Origin: JBJXHG01 sp046160865
GTDB taxonomy: Bacteria > Planctomycetota > UBA1135 > GCA-002686595
Direction of reading: 5' to 3'
Assembly (NCBI GenBank): GCA_046160865.1
Contig: JBJXHG010000051.1
Span: 5,359 to 69,358 of the forward strand
Length of the DNA stretch: 64,000 nucleotides
Shown: positions 52,215 to 62,014 of the stretch, one piece after another
Numbering within the stretch: the stretch's first letter is position 1
Layout of the letters: each line of letters begins with the position of its first letter
Translations under genes and position numbers: made by a program
Notes under the pieces: generated by a model
What the model was told of the DNA's origin: nothing
What the model saw: only the letters and a program-made list of their open reading frames with translations
The model's database searches: none

Positions 52215-53008
52215 GGTCTGGTTCTCGGAAGGATGTACGGAACGCGGGCGCGGTAGCGCGCGAAGGCGTCGCCGTAGAACGACAAGTAGCGCAGCTCCTT
52301 GTGCAGCGGCGCGGCGACGCAGTACGTCGTCCAACACAGCGCGAGGAGCAGTGCGTCGAGCGTGTGGACCGGTCCGGTCCACAGCGTCAGTGCGAACGCG
52401 AGGTACACCGGCTGGCGGCACGCGCGGAACAGTCCGCGCGTCGGGAACGAGCCGAAGTCGGGCCGCGTCCCGCGCCACACGGACAACCAGCCGACGGCAC
52501 CGGTCTGCGTTCGGAGTCCGGCGTCGCGCAGCGCGACGACGAGCAAGAGCCAGCTCGCGGCGAACGCGAGCTCGAAGGCCCAGCGCAGGGTGCCGTGCGG
52601 CTCGTACAGCACGAGCCCGCTCGGCGACCACCAATGGAACGTGGCCCACGTCTGCAAGCTCGCGATCAGCGTGAACGTGGTCGGCGCGAGATCGCGTCCG
52701 AGATCCGCAGGCCCCAAGCGCGCGAGCACGCGCCGACCCGCTGCCGAGAGCAGGAACGAGTGCAAGAGGGGGAACTGCGCCACGAGCAGCGCGTTCGCGA
52801 GCCACGCGCCCGCGCCCGTCAGTGCGCCGCGTCCCGCGCGCAGACCTTCGTGCAACTGCCAGAACATCGTCGCGATCGCCCACACGAAGGCCGCGTGGTT
52901 GAGCACACCCCACGCGAGCGCCCAGGCTTTCCGCCGCCGCGATCCCGCGCGCGCGCTGCTCGCGCTCGGGGTGCGCGCGCCGTCCGTCGACGAAGCGTGT
53001 GTGCTCAT
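52211..53008 (-). CDS. Isoprenylcysteine carboxyl methyltransferase (ICMT)-like membrane protein
   Basis: A 265-residue membrane protein with about five hydrophobic segments. The C-terminal region FRACRQPVYLAFALTLWTGP and KELRYLSFYGDAFARYRARV matches the SAM-binding core of ICMT/phospholipid methyltransferase-like enzymes. In BpsB-type gene pairs this protein O-methylates the alkylpyrone from the type III PKS. Overlaps of 4 nt with both neighbours show tight coupling. Substrate is inferred from context. Confidence 0.82.
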   Translation of the reverse strand: MSTHASSTDGARTPSASSARAGSRRRKAWALAWGVLNHAAFVWAIATMFWQLHEGLRAGRGALTGAGAWLANALLVAQFPLLHSFLLSAAGRRVLARLGPADLGRDLAPTTFTLIASLQTWATFHWWSPSGLVLYEPHGTLRWAFELAFAASWLLLVVALRDAGLRTQTGAVGWLSVWRGTRPDFGSFPTRGLFRACRQPVYLAFALTLWTGPVHTLDALLLALCWTTYCVAAPLHKELRYLSFYGDAFARYRARVPYILPRTRP

Positions 53009-53424
53009 TGGATCTCTGCGCGCCGCAGCACGACTTCGCCCGCGTCGGAGCGCAGGCGCAGCTCTTCGCCCGCGACTTGTGCATGCGCGAGCGCGCCGCC
53101 CTCGAGATCGAGCACACCGCCCTCGAGCGACCATGTGCCGCCGAGCGTTTGGAACTGCGGTCCGCTCTCCAGGGCGATCAGCGCCGCGCCCGAGTAGGTG
53201 CCTGCGCGCTCGAAGCTGTAGTAGACGCGCAAGAGTGCCGCAGCCGCTTCTCCGTCGATGCGCACCGACTCGAAGTAGCCGACGAGGTCGTCGCGCGTCG
53301 CGGCGCGCCACGTCGACTCCTCGCGTTCCACACGCACCGCGCGGCTCGCGCCGTCGACGACGTGCGAGCTGACGCAGCCGACGCCAGCCAGCGCGAACAA
53401 GGCACACGCGCGATCAGTGCGCAT
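53005..53424 (-). CDS. Small probable lipoprotein
   Basis: A 139-residue product starting MRTDRACALFALAGVGCVSS, a short signal sequence followed by Cys17, which could be lipidated although the lipobox is weak. The rest is beta-rich and compact with no family I recognise; LVGYFESVRIDGEAAAALLR and GTWSLEGGVLDLEGG stand out. It is coupled to the ICMT-like gene and overlaps the YceI-domain gene, so it probably works at the envelope with the pathway's product. Confidence 0.65.
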   Translation of the reverse strand: MRTDRACALFALAGVGCVSSHVVDGASRAVRVEREESTWRAATRDDLVGYFESVRIDGEAAAALLRVYYSFERAGTYSGAALIALESGPQFQTLGGTWSLEGGVLDLEGGALAHAQVAGEELRLRSDAGEVVLRRAEIQ

Positions 53425-54493
53425 GCGCGTCCTCCGGTTGCGTGCGTCCGAGCGAGCGCGCGGTGAGCGCGATCCAGATGCGGACCTCGTCCTCGACGGA
53501 GATCACGCCGAGCTGGCTCGGCGGCTCGATTCCGTACGTGCGCAACGAGACCTGCGTCTCGCCACGCATGGTGACGCGCTTGCTCGCGTCGACGGCGACG
53601 GTCACCGGCATCGAGCACGCGCGCGTCGCTCCGCGGATCGTGAGCTCGCCATGCGCGATTCCGGAGAGCGTCTGCGCTGCGACGTCGATCGCGCTCGGCT
53701 CGAAGCGGCGCCAGTCGAACGTGAGCAGCGGGTGCGCGACGGCATCGAGGCGCGTGCGCATCTCTTCGTCGCGGCCGGCGGATCCGGTGTCGAGCGTCGC
53801 AGCGCCGACGTGGATCGTGCCTGCACAACCGCGCTCGGGATGCGCGAGGTCGACGACGAGCTCGCCCTCGATCCGTTGCGTGACGCCGCTGAAGTCGTGC
53901 AGCGTGCTGCGCGCATCGAAGCCCACGCGCGAAAGCGTGGGTACGAGCGCGAGGCGCTGCGGGCCTTCGAACGAGAAGCTCGTGTGCGGCAGCTGGAACG
54001 AGAGGAAGCGGCGCGGCGCAGCGGTCGCCGTCGTGGCGACGGAAGGCGCCGTGTCGCTCGCCGGCACGGGCGGCGAGAGATCCGTCGGGCTCGCAGCGGG
54101 TGTGCTCACGGCGAGCGCACTTGCCTGCGTCGTCGGCGGCAACGGCGCCGCTCGCGCGAGTTCGTCGCGCAGCGCCGTGACGTTCGCATCGGCCGTGCGC
54201 AACGCATCGTGCAAGGAGCGCGCACGCGACTCGGACGCGGCGTCGAGCTCGTCGCGCACGAGCTCCACGTGCTGCGCGAGTCCTTCCGCGATCGCCGCGA
54301 GATCGACCTGCGCCTGCTCGATGTCGGCGCGCAGGAGCGCGAGGTCATTCGGCTCCTGCTCTGTCCTCGAGCCGGGCTGTTCGACGACGATGCGGACGCG
54401 CTCGCGCACCACGAAGAGCGCTGCGAGCGAGCCGACCGAGAGCGCGAGCCAAGCGGCCGCGCCTATCCACTGGAGAATGCGTTTCACGTTCAT
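53414..54493 (-). CDS. Membrane-anchored YceI-domain protein
   Basis: A 359-residue protein. One transmembrane segment lies at about 8-29, followed by a helical, probably coiled-coil region (45-110) and a Pro/Thr-rich linker. The C-terminal 190 residues are YceI-like: VPTLSRVGFDARSTLHDFSG, RIEGELVVDLAHP, GSAGRDEEMRTRLDAVAHPL and ELTIRGATRACSMPV. YceI proteins are lipocalin-like and bind long isoprenoid or similar lipids. It is the first gene of the leftward arm of the cluster and could carry its lipid across the periplasm (inference). Confidence 0.82.
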   Translation of the reverse strand: MNVKRILQWIGAAAWLALSVGSLAALFVVRERVRIVVEQPGSRTEQEPNDLALLRADIEQAQVDLAAIAEGLAQHVELVRDELDAASESRARSLHDALRTADANVTALRDELARAAPLPPTTQASALAVSTPAASPTDLSPPVPASDTAPSVATTATAAPRRFLSFQLPHTSFSFEGPQRLALVPTLSRVGFDARSTLHDFSGVTQRIEGELVVDLAHPERGCAGTIHVGAATLDTGSAGRDEEMRTRLDAVAHPLLTFDWRRFEPSAIDVAAQTLSGIAHGELTIRGATRACSMPVTVAVDASKRVTMRGETQVSLRTYGIEPPSQLGVISVEDEVRIWIALTARSLGRTQPEDAHAH

Positions 54494-54750
54494 GTTCCTA
54501 CGCGGCTCTCGCGGACGGCGAGCGGCCAGTCGGGCACGGCCAAGGCAAAGTCCGGTCCGCCAGCGCGCGGCGCGTGGAGCGTGCGTCGTGGGGCTCGCAG
54601 GGCATGCGCGCGTTGTAGGAAGTTCAACGGAGGCCCCGTTCCGACAACTGCTATGACTTCGGTGAGCGGAGGGAAGCCGCATCGCGAGCGCGTGCGTGCG
54701 ATCGGCCGCGAACACGACGCCGTGGCACGCGCGGTGCTCTCGGCGGCGCG
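54494..54750. promoter_or_regulatory. 257-bp divergent promoter region of the type III PKS cluster
   Basis: Both arms of the cluster start here: YceI-domain protein leftward, MMPL exporter rightward. An AACTGCTATGACTTCGGTGA stretch is the least G+C-rich part. As the rightward operon ends in a sigma-54-dependent regulator, a -24/-12 promoter might be expected, but I do not see a convincing GG-N10-GC element that I would call. Confidence 0.5.
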
Positions 54751-56760
54751 ATGAGCTCGCGACGTCACGCTGCACTCGCCCTCGTGCTCATCGCGCTGCC
54801 GACGCTCGCGCTCGGTTGGGTGGGTTTGCGGGCGCCGGTCGATCTCGAGAACCGCGCGTTGAAGTCGGTCGGCACGCGCGAGGCGCTCGTCGAGCGGCAC
54901 CGGATCGAGACCTTCGGCAGCGAGGACGAGCTCGTCGTGCTGTTGCGACCGGCGAGTCCGGGCGCCGACAGGTTCGCGACCGAAGTCGCCCGGGTCGCCG
55001 CCGCGGTGCGCGCGATCGACGGCGTGCAGGGCATTCACGCGCTGCCCGTGAGCGCGTCCGCCGCGGCGCCGGCCTTCGTGTGGCACGTCGCGCTGAACGC
55101 GCAGCACGGCGCGTTCGCGGGGCTCGTCGATGCGGTCACCGCTGCGATCCGCAACACCGCGGGACCGTCGCTCTCGTGCTCGATCGCCGGGCGGCCCGCG
55201 GTGGAGGTCGCCGTCGCGCGCGCCGTGGGGCAGGAGGAGAAGCGCGTCGTCGGCGTGCTCGTCGTCACGCTGGTGGCGCTCTCCTGCGCGTTCTATCGCC
55301 ACGCGGGCTTGGTGCTCGCGGTGCTCGTTCCGGCCGGCATCGGCATCGCGTGGACGGCCGGCATCGCCGCGCTGCTCGGCCGCGCGATCGATCCCGTGTC
55401 CGTGCTGCTGCGGCCGGTGCTGCTGACGGTCGGCGTCGCGAGCGGAGTGCATTGGGTCGAGGCGTACCTCGATCGCATCACCGCCGGCGAGCGGGCCGCA
55501 CGTGCGGCGCGCTCGGCCGTGATGGAGCTGCGTCGGCCGGCGTTGCTCGCTTGCCTGACGACGGTGATCGGGTTCCTCGCGCTCGGGGTGAACTCGATTC
55601 CGGCGGTGGTGGACTTCGGCATCTTCGCCGCGCTCGGAGTGGCGCTCACGTATTCGTTCGCGAGCGTCGCGACACCGGCGTTGCTCGTGCTTTGCGCAGC
55701 GCATCCGCCGCCGCGGCTGCTCGCTCGGCGCGGCGGCCACGTGTCCCGTGCAACTACCTGGATCGCTCGGTTCTCGCTCCAGCATGCACGCGCGGTCCGG
55801 TTGGCCGGTGCGGCCGGCGCGCTCGCCGCGGTGTGGGCGTGTACGCTCGTCACGGTCGACAACGATCCGCTGCGCGTGCTGCCCAGCCACCACCCGGTGC
55901 GCCGCGATTCCGCGCAGATCGCCGCGCTGGTCGGCGGTGACGACGTGTTCGAGGTGCTCATTCCACGGGACGGCGCGCTCGCCACGCCCGAGAAGCTCGC
56001 GCTGTTCGCGGCGCACGTCCTGCAGGTGCACGGCGTCGCCGGCGCGGCCGGGCTGCCTCTCAGAGCGGTTACCGAGTCCGGCGCCGCGGACGGCGAGCTC
56101 GCGCTGCGCTTCTTGCTCGCGCCGGGCGGCAGCGCTGCGCGCGAGCGGACGTTCGACGAAGTCGAGGCGCTCGCGGCAGATCTCGGTGCGGACGACGTGC
56201 GCCTCGCCGGCATGTCCGTGCAGGTCACGCGCGATTCTGCGCGCTTGATCCGCGGCAGCGCGGCCGGCGCGCTGTTCAGTGCGTGCGCACTACTCGGCGT
56301 GTTCTGGGTCGGGTTCCGCTCGTTCGTGCTCGCGTGTCTTGCGATGATCCCGAACGTGCTCCCGTGTCTCTGCGTGTACGGCGGGCTCGGCGCGATCGGC
56401 CGGCCGCTGTCGTTCGCCACGACGATGATCGCGTCGTCCATGCTCGGCTTGATCGTCGACGACACGATCCATCTCTTGCACGGCGTGCGCGAGGCGCGTG
56501 TGCGCGGCGAGCCCATGGACGTCGCGTTGGAGCAAGTATTTGCGAGCTCGGGCCGCGCGGTGTCGATCACGACCGTCGTGCTCGCCGCGGGCTTCGCGAG
56601 CGCACTGTCGGGCACGCTCGCGAGCACGGTCGAGTTCGGCGCGGTCGCGACCGTGACGATCGTCGTCGCGTTCGCGTGCGATCTGTTCTTGGTGCCCGCG
56701 CTGCTTTCGTCGCGCACGCGCGCGGGCCGCGCCGTGCGAGCCGAGGTGGTGCATGCCTGA
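54751..56760 (+). CDS. MMPL/RND-family lipid exporter
   Basis: A 669-residue membrane transporter with the two-fold MMPL/HpnN architecture. It has an N-terminal helix, a periplasmic loop, five or six transmembrane helices (about 165-325), a second helix-loop unit (350-500) and a second helix bundle (505-655). The MMPL motif is visible in SMLGLIVDDTIHLLHGVREA and, degenerate, in VGVASGVHWVEAYLD. Such pumps export lipids and polyketides by proton exchange. Placement next to the PKS arm suggests its cargo is the PKS product. Its last 8 nt overlap the following gene. Confidence 0.88.
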   Translation: MSSRRHAALALVLIALPTLALGWVGLRAPVDLENRALKSVGTREALVERHRIETFGSEDELVVLLRPASPGADRFATEVARVAAAVRAIDGVQGIHALPVSASAAAPAFVWHVALNAQHGAFAGLVDAVTAAIRNTAGPSLSCSIAGRPAVEVAVARAVGQEEKRVVGVLVVTLVALSCAFYRHAGLVLAVLVPAGIGIAWTAGIAALLGRAIDPVSVLLRPVLLTVGVASGVHWVEAYLDRITAGERAARAARSAVMELRRPALLACLTTVIGFLALGVNSIPAVVDFGIFAALGVALTYSFASVATPALLVLCAAHPPPRLLARRGGHVSRATTWIARFSLQHARAVRLAGAAGALAAVWACTLVTVDNDPLRVLPSHHPVRRDSAQIAALVGGDDVFEVLIPRDGALATPEKLALFAAHVLQVHGVAGAAGLPLRAVTESGAADGELALRFLLAPGGSAARERTFDEVEALAADLGADDVRLAGMSVQVTRDSARLIRGSAAGALFSACALLGVFWVGFRSFVLACLAMIPNVLPCLCVYGGLGAIGRPLSFATTMIASSMLGLIVDDTIHLLHGVREARVRGEPMDVALEQVFASSGRAVSITTVVLAAGFASALSGTLASTVEFGAVATVTIVVAFACDLFLVPALLSSRTRAGRAVRAEVVHA

Positions 56761-57997
56761 CGTCACCTGGGATGTCGTGATCGTCGGCGGCGGTCCGGCC
56801 GGATCCTCGACGGCGTTGCGCTTGGCGCGCGCGGGGTTCTCCGTCGCGCTGGTCGATCGCGCGCGGTTCCCGCGCTCCAAGCCGTGCGGTGAGTTCATGA
56901 GCCCCGAGTGCTTGCCGCACCTGCGCGAGCTCGACGTCTTCGACGAGGTCGAGCGCCTCGGCGCGCGGCGCGTGAGCAGCATGGAGCTCCACGCGCACGG
57001 CCGGCAAGCGGCGGGACGCTTCGTGCCGATCGGCCGTGCGCGACCGCCGCAACCGTACGGCTGGGCCGTGCGGCGCGACCGGCTCGATCACGTGCTGCTC
57101 CGCGCCGCCGCGCGCGCCGGCGCCGTCGTCCACGAGAGCACGCGCTTCGACCGGCTGCAGCGCGCGCCGGACGGTGCCGTGACCGGCATCGTCGTGCGCG
57201 ACAGCGCGGGCGAAACGCGCGCATTGCGCGCGCGCTGGACGATCGCCGCGGACGGCGTGCGTTCGCGCGTCGCGCGCGAGCTCGGTGTGCGGCGCGAGAT
57301 TCCCTGGCTGCGGAAGCTCGCGTTCACGACGCACTTCGCCGGCGTGCCGTGGGGCGACGGCGCACAAGTGCACTTCGGCGCGCGTGACTACTGGGTGTGC
57401 GCGCCGGTAGACGGCGGCCTGCTCAGCGTGAACTGGGTGCTCGACCAGTGCGCAGTGAACGACGCGCACGCGCGGCCCGACGAGCAGTTCGCGCGCGGTC
57501 TCGCGTCGATGCCCGAGCTCGAGGCCGAGCTCGCGTGCGGACGGCGCGTCGAACGCATCCGTGGCGTCGGACCGCTCGCATTCCGTACGACGCGCAAGGT
57601 CTTCGGCGGCGCGGCACTCGTCGGCGACGCGGCCGGCTACGTCGACCCGCTGACGGGCGAAGGCATCTTCTTCGCGTTGCTCGGGGGACGTCTGCTCGGG
57701 GAATCGCTCGCGCGCGCGTTGCACGCGGGTCGCGTGGACCACGCCGCGCTCGCGGACTACGAGTCGGCGCACGCGCGCGAGATCGGCGCACGCTGCCGCG
57801 CCTCGTTGCTCGTGCAGCGTGCGCTGCGCCATCCGTCGTTCGCCAAGGTCGCCATCCGCCTGCTCGAGCGCCGCTCGAGCGTGGCCGACTGGCTCGTCTC
57901 GGTCGCCGGCGACTACGCGCCGCTGTGCGAAGCGCTGCGACCCCGCGTACTTTGGAACGCCGCGACGGGCGCACACGTGTCGCGAGGTGGAGACTGA
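56753..57997 (+). CDS. FAD-dependent oxidoreductase, geranylgeranyl-reductase/monooxygenase-like
   Basis: A 414-residue flavoprotein. Cofactor loop DVVIVGGGPAGSSTALRLAR (7-26), then RSKPCGEFMSPECL with the PCG(E) motif of geranylgeranyl-reductase and halogenase relatives, and GDAAGYVDPLTGEGIFFALL near 290. Related enzymes accompany type III PKS genes in many bacteria and hydroxylate or oxidise the alkylated ring. The WxWxIP motif of halogenases is absent, so halogenation is unlikely. The start overlaps the exporter's 3' end. Confidence 0.85.
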   Translation: MPDVTWDVVIVGGGPAGSSTALRLARAGFSVALVDRARFPRSKPCGEFMSPECLPHLRELDVFDEVERLGARRVSSMELHAHGRQAAGRFVPIGRARPPQPYGWAVRRDRLDHVLLRAAARAGAVVHESTRFDRLQRAPDGAVTGIVVRDSAGETRALRARWTIAADGVRSRVARELGVRREIPWLRKLAFTTHFAGVPWGDGAQVHFGARDYWVCAPVDGGLLSVNWVLDQCAVNDAHARPDEQFARGLASMPELEAELACGRRVERIRGVGPLAFRTTRKVFGGAALVGDAAGYVDPLTGEGIFFALLGGRLLGESLARALHAGRVDHAALADYESAHAREIGARCRASLLVQRALRHPSFAKVAIRLLERRSSVADWLVSVAGDYAPLCEALRPRVLWNAATGAHVSRGGD

Positions 57998-58035
57998 GCG
58001 CGCGCGCGATTCCGACGCGATCCGCGTTCGCGGCC

Positions 58036-58629
58036 GTGCCGTGGATTCCGCTCGCGCTCGCGTCGCTCGCGCTCGTCGCGCGTGAAGGGCTGCGGCGCCG
58101 CACAGAGCTCGGGGCGCCCGTGGCCGCGCGCACAGCGGCGCAGGCCGTCCTGCCGAGCCTCGCCTTGCGCGCCGAGCCGCCGCGCGACGCGCGCTCGACG
58201 TGGTCGGTCGACGCCGAGGCCAGCACGGCGGTGATCGACGGAGGATCGCGCCCGACGCTGCGTGTCGAAGGGCGCGTGCAGCTCGCACGCGACGGGTCGC
58301 TCGCAGCGCTCGATCTCGAGCTCGTTCCTGCTCTCCCCACCGCGCGGGAGCGCTGCGCGGTCCACGCGAGCGAGTTGTCGCGCGCTTCCGCCGCGTCGCC
58401 GATCCCCGGCGTCGCGACCGGAGGGATGCGTCTGCGCGTCGGCGGACGCTCGCGCGCGGCGTTCGCGGTCGCAGCCTGGTCGTTCGATTCCGCGGGCCGC
58501 ATGCACTTGGCCGTGCGAACGCACGCGGGCATCGCGCAAGACGGAGACGTGCGGGCTCTGCGAACCTACGATGGCGAGCCGCGCGCGCAGCGACTCGGGT
58601 TGTACCTCGTGCTGCGCAACGATGATTGA
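58036..58629 (+). CDS. Small anchored protein, possibly YceI-like
   Basis: A 197-residue product read from a GTG; it begins WIPLALASLALVA, a membrane anchor. After it, STWSVDAEASTAVIDGGSRP and LRVEGRVQLARDGSLAALDL weakly resemble the first strands of YceI domains, suggesting another lipid-binding protein. No ATG is present and the start is uncertain. It sits 38 nt after the FAD gene and overlaps the histidine kinase start by 8 nt, so it is part of the operon. Confidence 0.6.
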   Translation: MPWIPLALASLALVAREGLRRRTELGAPVAARTAAQAVLPSLALRAEPPRDARSTWSVDAEASTAVIDGGSRPTLRVEGRVQLARDGSLAALDLELVPALPTARERCAVHASELSRASAASPIPGVATGGMRLRVGGRSRAAFAVAAWSFDSAGRMHLAVRTHAGIAQDGDVRALRTYDGEPRAQRLGLYLVLRNDD

Positions 58630-60210
58630 ACCGAACGAGAGCAGCGTGAATCCGCAAGCGCAGGCTCCCGGTTCGGAGCGTCGGCGCGGAATGCTCGCCT
58701 TCGGGCTCGGATCGCGCCTCGGTTGGTGCTTCGCGCTCCTCGGCGTGTTGTCGCTCGGTCTCGGCGTGCTGGTGTCGATCCAAGTGCAGGACATGCGCAC
58801 GTCGGTCGCGCGCGCGGTCGAAGAGCAGCGCGAAGCGGACACGTGGCGCGCGCTCGTGCTCGAGCTGCGCGCCTTCGGAGAGCACTTCGCGCGCGTGCGC
58901 GGACCCGCGGCGACCGAGACCGAGCGCGAGCTCGCACGTGCGAGCATCACCAACGCGCGCGTGCTCGTGGCGACGCTCGCGAGCGGCGCACCCGGCGCCG
59001 ATCCGTCGCGCGGCAAGCACGAGGACGCCGAGCAAGCGATCTTCCGTGCGCTCGACGACGACCTGCTCGCCCTCGCCCAGGCTCTGGCGAGCTCGGAGGG
59101 CTCCACCGATTTCGAACCGCATGTCCAGCGCGTTCGCGCACGTGCTCAGGAGCTCGCACACGAGATGCAGCGCGAAGCGCGGCGCGCTCTGGAAGAGCTG
59201 CGCGCGCGCAGCGAAACGCTGCGGACGGAGGTCGTCGGCACGATGGTCGGGTTCTCGCTGATCCTCGCGCTCGCATTCTGGGGTGTGCGCGTCTGGATCG
59301 TGCGGCCGGTCCAAGCGTTGCGCGCAGGCGTCCTGCGCGTCGCGCGCGGCGAGCTGCAGCACCGGGTGGGAGTCGCTCAGGGCGGCGAGGTCGGTGACCT
59401 GGCGCGCGAGTTCGACGGCATGGCGAGCGAGCTGCAGAGCATGCGCGCTGAGCTCGAGCAGCGCGTCGAAGCGCGCACGCAGGAGTTCGTGCGCGCCGCG
59501 CGGCTCGCGGGGCTCGGCACGATGGCGGCCGGGATCGCGCACGAGATCAACAATCCGCTCGCGTCGATCGTGTCGTGCGCGGAAGGGTTGGAGCGCCGCT
59601 TGGACCAGCACGGTGCCGGCGGCGTGAGCCCGGAACGCTTGCGCGAGTACCTGCACATCATCGGGAAGGAAGCGAATCGCGCGCACGGGATCACGTCGAT
59701 GCTGCTCGATTTCGCGCGCAGCGAGCCCGGCGCGCGCGTGCCGTTCACGCTGCCCGTGCTCTTGCGCGAGCTCGAGGTGCTGCTCGAGCATCGCCTGCGC
59801 TCGCTCGGCGTGAGCCTCGTCGTCGGGTGCGATCCGGGCGTTCCGGCATTGCTGGGAGATCCGCGCGCGTACAAGCAAGTGTTGCTCAACCTCATCGACA
59901 ACGCGATCGACGCGAGCCCACCGCGCGGCACGGTGCGCGTCCGCTGCCGTTCGATCGGTTCGATGGTGGCGCTCGAGGTCGCGGACAGCGGTGTCGGCAT
60001 CGCGCCGGAGGATCGCGAGCGCATGTTCGATCCGTTCTTCACGACCAAGCCTCCGGGCAAGGGCACGGGCCTCGGGCTCGCGATCGTGCACCGCATCGTG
60101 CAGGCGGACGGTGGTCGCATCGAGGTCGACACCTCGGAGCACGGCACGACGATGCGCGTCCTCGTGAAGGCACCCGACGCGCGCGCCGCGGCGCGGCAAC
60201 CCGAGCACGC

Positions 60211-60214
<4 letters not shown>
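58622..60214 (+). CDS. Membrane sensor histidine kinase (NtrB/ZraS-type)
   Basis: A 530-residue kinase with transmembrane helices at about 33-54 and 206-228 and a helical periplasmic domain between. HAMP follows (228-280), then the phosphoacceptor GIAHEINNPLASIV with His307, and an ATPase domain with NLIDNAIDASPPRG, VADSGVGIAPED and GKGTGLGLAIVHRIVQADGG. The HEINNPL type is typical of kinases paired with NtrC-family regulators. Overlaps of 8 nt with the preceding gene and 4 nt with the following regulator show a common transcript with the exporter genes. Confidence 0.92.
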
Positions 60215-61554
<1,340 letters not shown>

Positions 61555-61590
61555 CGCGCGCGCATGCGTGCGGCGCGCCCTCGCGCCGCA

Positions 61591-61820
61591 CGCTTTAAAC
61601 GGCGGGGACCCTTGTCGGCTGCTTACGCTCGACTGGACCTCTGCAGTTTGCCGTTGCCTCTCGATCGCCTCGGCGCGGATGCGAGAGCGGTCCCGCCGTC
61701 GATCTCGCGCCCGCGGTGTCCCTGTGCGTCGCAACCACGCAGCAGGCACTTGCCACTCCTCGCGAGATGCAAGGCACAGCGAGCGTAAGCAGTCGACACG
61801 GGTCCCCAACGTTTAAAGCG
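61591..61820. mobile_element. 230-bp MITE-like element with 40-bp terminal inverted repeats
   Basis: The left arm (61591-61630, CGCTTTAAACGGCGGGGACC and on) and the right arm (61781-61820, ending CCCCAACGTTTAAAGCG) are near-perfect reverse complements over 40 bp, around 150 bp of non-coding DNA. The TTTAAA near each end is unusually A+T-rich for this genome. No transposase lies inside, and no clear target-site duplication is visible. The rest of the 460-bp gap 61555-62014 shows nothing else except a ribosome-binding site at its end. Confidence 0.75.
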
Positions 61821-62014
61821 TGTGGCTGCCAAGGCCGCGCCACACGCGGGCGCTCCGCGCGCAAGGCGCGCTGCGCGCGGGCGCGAAATTCGAACGCGGC
61901 TGAAACCGCCGCATGAGCGCGCAGTCCCTGGAGCGTTCCGTTCCGAGCGGAGATTCATCGCGGCCGTGGTCGGCCGTGTTCCGCTCGGGCGCAAGCATCC
62001 GAGGAGGAAGTCTC

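Noticed and set aside
51165..57997. Aryl polyene cluster
   Set aside because: The condensing enzyme is a type III PKS, and no aryl polyene-type KS pair, ACP or dehydratase lies next to the exporter.
56753..57997. Flavin-dependent halogenase
   Set aside because: The WxWxIP motif is not visible; PCGE and the C-terminal motif fit a reductase/monooxygenase better.
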